A DNA stretch of 64,000 nucleotides from Rhizodiscina lignyota. Taxonomy: Eukaryota; Ascomycota; Dothideomycetes; Aulographales; Rhizodiscinaceae. The position numbers and the translations under genes are program-made. The stretch lies in assembly GCA_010015805.1 (NCBI GenBank), contig ML978126.1:1488001-1552000 (forward strand), given 5' to 3'. Positions 56,264-64,000 of the stretch are shown one piece after another. The notes below the pieces were generated by a model. That model was given only the letters and a program-made list of their open reading frames with translations. It was not told the origin of the DNA and did not search any database. Position 1 is the first letter of the stretch; each line of letters starts with the position of its first letter.

Positions 56264-58852
56264 ATGTCTTGTGCATATGATCATGACTTCTCTGACTTTG
56301 AGGGCTTTGTGGTGGAAAACGTACCTCCTTTGCCTGGTCACATCGCTGGTTTCAACCCTGATACTGACTCGGCTGCACTCTCAGGCAACGTCAGTAGCTA
56401 TGTCGCTGTTCCTTCCCCTCCAACTAATCCTATTCCCCCCCTTCAACAGGAGGAGATTGGGCGTACTTGTGAGGCCAAGGATTTATATTCGAGTGGAAGC
56501 ATGCCATGCGACTGCTGCGTTAACTGGGTCTATGAGCGTCCAAAGATTACGGCGAAACTTTCGGAGCTGCCATCTGACAGCCAGCGTTATGCGATTCTTG
56601 TTCGTCGCCGACCCAGCCACATGGATGCGACTGGCTTTCGTCTTCATTCGATCGTGGTGCAGAGCCCTCTACTAAAAGCACTGCTTTGCGAAGTCTTCCG
56701 TGGATATTCAGGCGTCACGGCAGACCTAGAAGACGTTGTGTTCAAGGCACCCTTCCTCCCTTTCTTCCATCGATGGACAGAGTTTGGCGAGGCCATTGAA
56801 TCCACCAGCGACCCTGAGACCGCGGCGCATGCCTGTCTCCTCCACGACACTCTGAAGGCTGAGATGGCAGAAACTGTTCGGAAGCAGAAGGATCTCGTCA
56901 GCCACAGAGTGATTACGTTTGAGTATCTATGGACATTGTTCAGTCCAGGGCAGTTACTGTTCGCCTATGTCGACGGTCACGAACGCTTTTTCAAGCTCGC
57001 ATCGTCGGATTATGATGGAAAGCCCGCGTCGTCGGATTATGATCCACCCTCGCCCAGGAAGTATAAGATCACCAGCAAATATATCGAGTATGGTGGAGCT
57101 CGCATGGGTTATGGGTCGAGGTATTTCCAAATCGATTACTTCAAAGGAACGCGCGATATCACGGAGTTTGAGGTATATCCTGCATCCTTCCACCCTGCGT
57201 TCGATCAAGTCAAAGAGACATTGTATAAGAGAGGGAAGCTGTACCAGGCATACCGCGGCTTTCACCACAAAGCATACAAAGGTTTCATCCGATACGATTC
57301 AATTATGGATGCTCCCCCTCAATCAAATTATATGATGTTACCTGGAGGAATGGGGACCATTCCACCTCCGCTTATGCCTATGGGAATACCTCCACCAGCG
57401 ACCAGTTCGAATCAAGAGGTGCCTGTAAGTTTATACCGGCCAACAGAACATGAAAGCAATAGGACTTATAGCTCGCTTACGTTGGAATAGATTGACAACC
57501 GTATCATCATTGACGTGGCAGCCTACTACCAGTACAACCCGACCAAAGTGCCTCCTCAGCTTGACTCCATGGAGGCTTTGTCATTTACCCCGAGTCTCGA
57601 ATTCATAAGCTCCGAGAAACACCACTCCAGATACTCCAAGCACAAACGACGTGCGGGTATACCACCACCGCCGCCGCCCCAATGGGATGATATGGCACCG
57701 AGAGTCCCGATCATTGACTTGGACGCAGCTCCCCAATCCGGGGAAGGGAACTGCCTTGAGGAGGAACAATCCTTGACGCGCGAGCAGTTGCTGCTTTGCC
57801 CTCCATCCGTCAAAGGCTTTTGTCTGAAGAACAGGAAGTGGGCTGAGTTTCTTGTGACTGACGTCAAGGAGATCTCCTGGAACGACCACGCCTTTGGCAA
57901 TCTGGTCATACCAAGCGATTACAAGCAGCTTGTGCAAGCATTTGTTGAGAGTCAGATGGCACACGGACTGAAGTTTGATGACATTGTCGATGGTAAAGGT
58001 ATAGCATATCATCATCTGGGTCTACAGCTCCACAAATACCTAACATTCTCAACAGGTCGCGGGTTGGTTATGCTTCTCACTGGTGAACCTGGAGTGGGTA
58101 AAACCTTGACTGCAGAGACCCGTGAGTCCTCGTCTCTTTCTATATGCTTGATAGCTTTACTAATGTCTGAAGTTTCCGAGCATCTCAAAGCCCCGCTGTA
58201 CATGATGAGCGCTGCTGAGCTTGGAGAGAATACACAGAGTGTCGAGTACACTTTGGAAAGGATCCTCGGCCTTGCGACCAAGTGGAACGCCATTTTACTA
58301 CTCGATGAATGCGATGTCTTCCTCGAACAGCGGAGAGATAGTGACCTCGTTCGCAACAAGATTGTTTCACGTAAGTCTTCCATTCAGCCTTTTACCTCCC
58401 AGCCTGTCTCATCACAGCCCTTTGCCTCGACGGCCTGAACACCAGATGCAGTTTTGCTCTCAATCTTTATCTCGCCGCTGACCCTCCTAGTCTTCCTCCG
58501 CTACCTCGAATATTACTCCGGTATCCTAATCCTCACGACAAATCGCCTCCACTCCTTCGATGACGCATTCAAGTCCCGAATCCACATCACACTACACTAC
58601 CCGCGCCTAGACTCGTCCGCGCGCGAGCACATCTGGCGGAACTTCCACAATCTGTCGCGGTACGAGAGTGCGCTGACGGACACTGACTTCAAGCGCCTGG
58701 CGGAGGAGGAGATGAATGGCAGGGAGATCAAGAATGCTATGAAGGCGGCACAGCTATTGGCGTGTAGTAGGAAGGAGGCAATCGGTTTGGGGCATGTGCA
58801 GAGTGTGCTCAGGGCAACAATGGGGAAGAGCATGACCGTAATCTGTGTGTAG
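56264..58852 (+). CDS. AAA-type ATPase with N-terminal fungal domain
   Basis: Five exons: 56264-57424, 57491-57998, 58056-58121, 58173-58370 and 58491-58852, with introns of 66, 57, 51 and 120 nt; 764 residues. The start is the MSCAYDHD methionine. Residues ~60-500 form a fungal-specific domain; I recall it next to AAA modules in Pezizomycotina (RVITFEYLWTLFSPGQLLF; then KGFCLKNRKWAEF). The AAA core is assembled by splicing: Walker A GEPGVGKT with Lys572, completed by TAETLSEHLKAPLY; Walker B ILLLDECDVF with Asp623/Glu624; sensor 1 LILTTNRLHSFD; and a C-terminal lid (HIWRNFHNLS; MNGREIKNAMKAAQ). The product is a single-AAA ATPase that probably remodels protein complexes; its substrate is unknown. 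Confidence 0.9.
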
Positions 58853-59315
58853 AAGATAGAGGGACGCCTGCTTTGATTGGCGGGGTCGCATTTGAGCGCT
58901 GCCAAATGCGTGATTACTGTTTCTTGAGCATGTTGGCAGCTTCCGTTTGGTTTAATCTGGAGTATTTACTTTGGGGTTGCTCCTTGAGACCGAGTTTTTC
59001 AAATCTGGTTGCTCGCTCAAGAGCACTCCTTCCGATATCAGGTATTCAGTCCTTTCCTGTTTTCGATTGAGCTCTTGCCCAAGCCCCCTCACGTATCTCT
59101 AGCTTCTTGATCTTCTTATCCTGTGCGCTCTCGTGCCGCGTCTTGTTCAAGGCATGCGTGCCTCTATCAGCGTTGATCGGGTGCATCATGCCGCACAGTT
59201 GATGGCCGTGGTTCGGCTCTCCCTTGCGGCGGTGGATGAACGATGCACAGAGCCAGCGGAGGTGTGCTCTGCCGCATTCGCTACTCGATGGACATTCTTC
59301 TGCCTGCCCACAAGG
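58853..59315. other. Intergenic between convergent genes
   Basis: About 460 bp; only short unconvincing frames. Confidence 0.4.
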
Positions 59316-59651
59316 TCAGCTGTTCGTCGATGATGTCAGCATGGGGCTCTGTACAATACAAACAGCCTTGAGCGTGCAGGCTTCAGCTAGAGGACACTCC
59401 ACTTTCTCCAGATTGAACGGACAGGCCCCTTTGATGTCCTCTTTCAGTGTCACTGGCTCGTGGTGAAACGCGCTGACGTGGTCGGCGTGTGTCTTGTACT
59501 TCTGGGCCAGGGCCGTAGGCTCGTCCGGAGCGCTGCCGGGGAATTTGTAGCGTATGTATCCGTCGGGATCGGGCATTGTGCCTTTGACATTTTTATTCTC
59601 TTCAACGAGGCGCTCGAACTCGGTTATTTCGGCGTCGGGATTGGCATCCAT
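59316..59651 (-). CDS. Small hypothetical protein
   Basis: Single-exon frame of 111 codons on the minus strand, from MDANPDAEITEFERLVEENK. The mixed charged composition and the Cys spacing near the end (CPFNLEKVEC, then CTLKAVC; four cysteines) make it look like a real small protein. No signal peptide or membrane segment. I recognise no family. The cysteines could bind metal, which is speculation. Confidence 0.5.
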   Translation of the reverse strand: MDANPDAEITEFERLVEENKNVKGTMPDPDGYIRYKFPGSAPDEPTALAQKYKTHADHVSAFHHEPVTLKEDIKGACPFNLEKVECPLAEACTLKAVCIVQSPMLTSSTNS

Positions 59652-59785
59652 GGTTCGTGAGAGGTGTTTCGAAGGTCTTAACGGTTGAAAGCGAAAGTAT
59701 AGAAAGGGACGTTGTTATACGTTGCTTTGGGTGTAAGCATGGCTGGTAGCAAGATAGGTAACTAGTAATAAAAACTTGGCAAGGG

Positions 59786-60883
59786 TTAGCGCAATGTGTT
59801 AGGTCCTGGAATGGTCAGCCGTGAGGAACACTGATATAATGCACAAGGCACAATTGGGAGATGTAAGGAAATTTGATTTGATTCTTGTAGTCTAGAAAGC
59901 CCTCGCCGAGACGCAGAATAATCCTGAAAGAAACAAGTGCGGTCTATAAAATCATCGCTGAGAATGCGTGTAGCAAGCTGCTTCTCCTCTTCTGTGAGCC
60001 GTTGCAAGCATTCCACGAAATCACGCATCGTGTACGGGGGCGAAGGGAAGTTTCGCGTCAAGAACTCGAAGGTGTGGTCGTCTAAGGTGTAATTGAGTTG
60101 GACTATAACCTGAATGACGAGGGCTGGGATTCGGGTGATGTTCATATCGAGGTATGAGGATTGCTCAGCTGCCCAGTCCACTGAGAGCAGACACTTCAAT
60201 AGTTTCCCTTGGGTGAGAGCCATCATAGAGACAGCTGAGATGACTTGGGGCGCCGGTCCGCGGGTGAAATAGTAGACTCGATCCGTATGCGTATCCGGGA
60301 AGAATGGGTGAAGCGTGGCATCTATGAAAGATGTTAGCAGATTTCTAGCGTATTGATAAGCTTGACTTACATTTGTTAACCACGTTCTCACTTGTTAATC
60401 CAAGTAGAGACGAAAGGTCGAAGGTCGATCTGCTTCTTAATAACGGTTTTTAGCAGGAGAGAGTTCTTAATCATATTCTTGAACCAAGTATATACAAGTT
60501 GGACCGTGTATAGCTCCCTGGTTTCCAAATCACCCAGGATGTGCTCGAGCAGCTCGTAAGTGCCGAGAACAGCGGGTTCGAAGCAGCTAGACTCCGTTGA
60601 AGATATTTCGCTGTCGTGCTGGTTCTGTGCCCTTTTTTGTTCGGATGCTCTGTTAAAGTGGATTGGAACTTGGAATGATTCTGGATCTGAAGGAATAGAT
60701 ACAGTTAGTGAGCATGTAGTGGTGAAGCATTGGTTCTCTCGTTCTGTGTGGTTGTGTGTCCCCGGTTCATCAAAAATGGTACAGGGTCATCTGGTGACGT
60801 TGTATTGTTTGCAAAGTCAGTATACTCGACTGGTCATTGTTCACGCCTTCTGCTGAGCAGGGGAGTTCCAGCATGATGAGCCA
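59786..60883 (-). CDS. F-box-like domain protein, 5' end uncertain
   Basis: Minus strand. The F-box-like exon is an open frame from 60786 down to 60392, with CFEPAVLGTYELLEHILGDL and ETRELYTVQLVYTWFKNMIK, which match the helical F-box pattern (LLE.IL..L....L.....V...W...I). A 47-nt intron (60345-60391, GTGAGA...CGCTAG) joins it in phase to NLLTSFIDATLHPFFPD and the frame ending at 59786; this exon contains a domain of unknown function and no repeats. No ATG precedes the F-box in this frame. A start at 60883 (MAHHAGTPLLSRR) spliced over about 165 nt to the acceptor near 60692 would work, but is a guess. F-box proteins bring substrates to SCF ubiquitin ligases. Lineage-expanded in fungi. Confidence 0.55.
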
Positions 60884-61564
60884 TCTTGTGGACACTGGCA
60901 GTCAGAAGTTTACATGATTGTAGCAAAGGGTAGGTTCTCTCGAATAGTCAATGCTTCGAAGATGATCTCGAGGACTATGCTCCATGTCGATTTGAGGGCA
61001 TGTGGAGTACCCAGCAATGGAGACACAGACAAAGGAACTTGCATTTTCAGTAAAGTCTTCGTCCATAGCCTGAACATGGAAGAAGAAATGAAAGAACGCA
61101 ATAATCTAGTGATCATGAGAGGAGGAATTAAAAGCAAGAAAATAATAGAAAATAAAAAATTCTCCGAGGGCATTGGCCTGTTTGAGAGGGATCGAAGACA
61201 AGCGGCGTTCGCAGCCCTGTGATAGGTCTAACCGGAGCAGGTCATCTTAAGCCAGCTGGAACGTTGTTTATCTCTTCACTTCAGTACAGGAGAGACGAAG
61301 ACCATGGCTGATATGCACGAGAATCACTATTGTAAGGGAACGAAGAGTGGAAAATCCGAAAATCCCTAAGAACGATGTCGAGACCCAAGCCGATGATTTC
61401 CCGGCGATGCCGAGGTCTATCATCGTCCTTCCTGCCTTTCGTCTGGCCTTCGACTTCGATCTGTTGATGAAAGCAAGCTTTGTCTTTTACGAGTTTTAGC
61501 CTTCTATTGAGCCTCTTACAGGAGAAGCATTCTCCGGGTCGTATCTACTCTAAAACCTACTCCA
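60884..61564. other. Intergenic before Pex10
   Basis: About 680 bp; short frames only. The last 100 bp are CT-rich, typical of a leader. Confidence 0.4.
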
Positions 61565-62683
61565 ATGCCTCCGTCCCCACCACATACCTACCCATTCGCC
61601 GCTTCTCCAGACATCATCCGCTCCAACCAGAAAGATGCGTACTTCCAAGGCGTCCTCCTGACACGTCTGTCTTCCATCTTGCGGCAACTATATGGCGCTC
61701 GCTTTGCACATAACTACACCTCTGAGGCCAGAGTTTTCTCTGAGCTGTTGTACCTTGGCCTTACAACGCTCGTCGGCAACAGGACTTTGGGCGAAGAATA
61801 CTGCGATATTGTCCAGGTCGAAGAAGACACACTGCAGCTACCAGCTGTGAGCAGAAGAGCTGGGTACATCCTAGCCTCCATTATCCTTCCATATGGTCTG
61901 AACAGAATCCTCCCCGCCTTCCGCCGGCGGGTGCGCGCAAAGTTGGAAGCGAATTTACGGCGGTCATCACGGTCCCAAACGGGCCAGAAACAACCAAGGA
62001 AGAGCAGACTATACCATCTTCAATCGTACATTCTCGCCAATCTCGACACTCTCACTTCCACCTCCCCCATGCACGCCGTCTCCCTTAGCGTATTTTACTT
62101 CTCCGGCGCATACTACCACCTCTCTAAGCGGCTCTTCCACCTGCGCTACATCTTCTCTCGACAAGTTGAGCCCTCGGAGCAGCGTGTGGGCTACGAAGTC
62201 CTCGGCGTCCTGCTAGTCCTACAACTCGCAGTACAAGCATGGCTGCACGTTTCGAATACAGCATCCGGGCGGATTGGCAGCGTCGCGAACCCGGAGAATA
62301 TGATCGGTGGGACTGCCGTGCTCGATCATGGCGTCGAAGTCTCGCTTGATCCGAATGCGTATAGCAGCAATAATGCACTGCTGCTGGACAGTCCGGAGAA
62401 GCAGCCGGATGCGAACAGTTTAGAGAGGATGACGCACACGAAGGTATTACCGGCGGAGACGTATCGGTATCATTTGACGGATAACGATGTCATGGGGTGG
62501 ATCAGTGGTCGGCAGGCGAGGAAGTGCACCCTGTGCTTAGAGGAGCTGAAGGATCCGAGTGTGACGACGTGTGGGCATGTCTTTTGCTGGAATTGTATTG
62601 GGGACTGGGTGAGGGAGAAGCCGGAGTGTCCTCTTTGTCGACAGCATGTTTTGATTCAGCATATCCTGCCGCTTAGAGGCTGA
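61565..62683 (+). CDS. PEX10: Peroxisome biogenesis factor 10 (RING E3 ligase)
   Basis: Single exon, 372 residues. The N-terminal Pex2/Pex12-type region starts MPPSPPHTYPFAASPDIIRS and QKDAYFQGVLLTRLSSILRQL, and contains hydrophobic segments (SIILPYGLNRIL; SLSVFYFSGAYYHL; YEVLGVLLVLQLAVQAWL). The C-terminal RING finger (~319-360) has all ligands: CTLCLEELKDPSVTTCGHVFC, WNC, and CPLC. With Pex2 and Pex12, Pex10 forms the peroxisomal ubiquitin ligase that recycles the import receptor Pex5. Length and architecture are normal; no intron needed. Convergent with the proteasome gene, about 200 bp apart. Confidence 0.94.
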   Translation: MPPSPPHTYPFAASPDIIRSNQKDAYFQGVLLTRLSSILRQLYGARFAHNYTSEARVFSELLYLGLTTLVGNRTLGEEYCDIVQVEEDTLQLPAVSRRAGYILASIILPYGLNRILPAFRRRVRAKLEANLRRSSRSQTGQKQPRKSRLYHLQSYILANLDTLTSTSPMHAVSLSVFYFSGAYYHLSKRLFHLRYIFSRQVEPSEQRVGYEVLGVLLVLQLAVQAWLHVSNTASGRIGSVANPENMIGGTAVLDHGVEVSLDPNAYSSNNALLLDSPEKQPDANSLERMTHTKVLPAETYRYHLTDNDVMGWISGRQARKCTLCLEELKDPSVTTCGHVFCWNCIGDWVREKPECPLCRQHVLIQHILPLRG

Positions 62684-62879
62684 TCGAGAGCCCCGGGAGC
62701 GGATTGTGGCTTTAAATAGTAAATGATACCCAACGCACAATGTAATTTGGAAATGAGACGAGGCAAGAGGTTGCTTGAATGTTTTCAAGATGATATCTCT
62801 CGAACCGACGCCCATGCGCCAATCTACTGATGTAGGTATCGAACATTCAAAACCGATGCATGCACGACACCAAAGATAC

Positions 62880-63802
62880 CTAGACCACCTGCGTTCCGTA
62901 TCCCTTTATCCGGTCCGCAAACGCCCAGCTCTGGTTCTCCAGTTTCTCATCCTCTTTCAAGTCGATGCCATCCTTGGTCACCACAGCGATGCTGTACTTG
63001 TCCATGCTCCTCGCATCTCTGTAGAACAACACCTTCATGCAGTCTCGGATCGTCTGCACCGCCGTCTCCTTGTCCAGGTTCGCCACTGATGCCTCATCTG
63101 GCACCACCTTCCTCATGATGGGCTGCGCAAGATGCGCACCGAAGCCCGTTGCCAGCGAAGGGCTCGAGAAAGTCGTGCCAAGCAAGTCAACAGACGCCAG
63201 GAACGGCTTCTCGTCGTTGCCGAAGCCAGCCACCAGGATCTGATTCCACAACGGGTTAAAGTCTGAACGCCTCCGGTACATCACTTTGCTCATGTAGGTG
63301 TGCAGGTTCTTCGCGTTGAGGGATTCGAGGTTTGATGTGTCATCTGTGTCATCCGATGCAGAGGAGTAAGAGGAGTAGTTCTCGCGGATCGCGAGTGAGA
63401 GCAGCAAGCGGTCCAGATACTGCATGTCCGAGACGTCACCACCAAAGCCGAGGATCGTAGACTTGTTGAACTGGCGGAGGCGCTTCACGTCAGTGAAACG
63501 AGCAAGGGAGCCGTATGATGCTGTACATGGTCAATTAGTATCGTCTCGGAAGACAGAACGAAGGATGATACGGACCCAAGTTGTCGGTAGCAATGACAAC
63601 GCCATCCTTGAACTTGATGGCTATGACTGATGTGCCGGTGACGATAGGCTGCTGAGTGGATTGCTTTGGGCCGGATGTCTGGAAGTAGGAGTGGTCATAG
63701 GCACCGTAGACATCGTCTCTGGGCTGTCACGAGAGTTAGCTACAGCTTCGAATGGTGGGTGTTAGAAAGTACCCTTCCCCAGGCTTGGGGCAAATGATTC
63801 AT
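62880..63802 (-). CDS. PRE4: Proteasome subunit beta type-4 (beta-7, Pre4)
   Basis: Non-catalytic beta-ring subunit of the 20S proteasome. Three exons on the minus strand: 63802-63773, 63723-63576 and 63520-62880, with introns of 49 and 55 nt; 272 residues. Exon 1 is short ([10 protein letters not shown]). The propeptide leads to [20 protein letters not shown], then [50 protein letters not shown] and the C-terminal [10 protein letters not shown], closely matching yeast Pre4. The Thr of TGTSVI is followed by the usual beta-subunit start, but this subunit type is inactive. An in-frame ATG at 63991 would add 63 residues of Gln/Leu-rich, UTR-like sequence, so 63802 is preferred. Confidence 0.95.
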
Positions 63803-64000
63803 TTCGAGGCCCTCAGTCTGATGCGGAGAAGGAGGATGTCTAGTTGAAGCAGAGAGAAAGAATGCTCCAAGTATTTGTGGTTGTGTTGCTTGGAGTTGCA
63901 GTTGAAGGCGTAGCTTCTGGCTAGGCTGGAGCTTGACGCGAAGCTCTGGCTCTGCAGCGCGACGCGGCAAAACAGTTTCTCCGAGCTTCACTTCACTCGC

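Noticed and set aside
63803-63991. 63-residue N-terminal extension of the proteasome subunit
   Set aside because: Gln/Leu repeats unlike any beta-subunit propeptide; the downstream ATG gives the expected length.

Overview
The window looks like nuclear DNA of a filamentous ascomycete (Pezizomycotina; Dothideomycetes is my guess, not shown). Most genes carry short GT-AG introns of about 46-80 nt. The gene content is typical of that group: a HET-domain protein, Zn2Cys6 transcription factors, small secreted proteins, a GH114 enzyme, a DH-BAR-SH3 Rho exchange factor and an F-box protein. One intergenic region carries decayed repeats whose differences are mostly transitions, as repeat-induced point mutation (RIP) would leave. 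I see no rRNA, no convincing tRNA, no CRISPR, and no LTR or DNA transposon.

Layout. 0-11 kb: a coiled-coil protein, a membrane-anchored GH5 glycosidase, a family 2 glycosyltransferase, a fungal multi-pass membrane protein and a Dcr2-like metallophosphoesterase. 11-18.5 kb: a HET protein, a coiled-coil protein, then about 2.3 kb of decayed tandem repeats next to a C2H2 zinc-finger-like relic. 18.9-24.7 kb: the 1,921-residue Rho GEF. 25-28 kb: a poorly resolved stretch with a Mei2-type RRM fragment and duplicated 3' coding sequence. 28.3-32.5 kb: the telomerase reverse transcriptase gene in five exons. 33.5-36.2 kb: a TBC-domain Rab GAP. 37.7-53.2 kb: an accessory, secretion-rich stretch with a Zn2Cys6 regulator, a GPI-type surface protein, a six-cysteine secreted protein, a Ser/Thr-rich protein, a short-chain dehydrogenase beside a C2HC + Zn2Cys6 regulator, a GFA-domain protein, a membrane dipeptidase, an Ilm1-family protein and a GH114 enzyme. 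53.5-64 kb: an Atg22-like transporter, an AAA ATPase, a small hypothetical protein, an F-box protein, the peroxin Pex10 and proteasome subunit beta-7 (Pre4).

Several genes are conserved housekeeping functions: telomere synthesis (TERT), peroxisome import (Pex10), proteolysis (Pre4), vacuolar export (Atg22-like) and polarity or trafficking (Rho GEF, TBC GAP). The others are lineage-specific. The 40-53 kb stretch mixes surface or secreted proteins, small-molecule enzymes and regulators, and may be a co-regulated accessory island. Gene models below were assembled by hand from reading frames and splice consensus, without transcript data.
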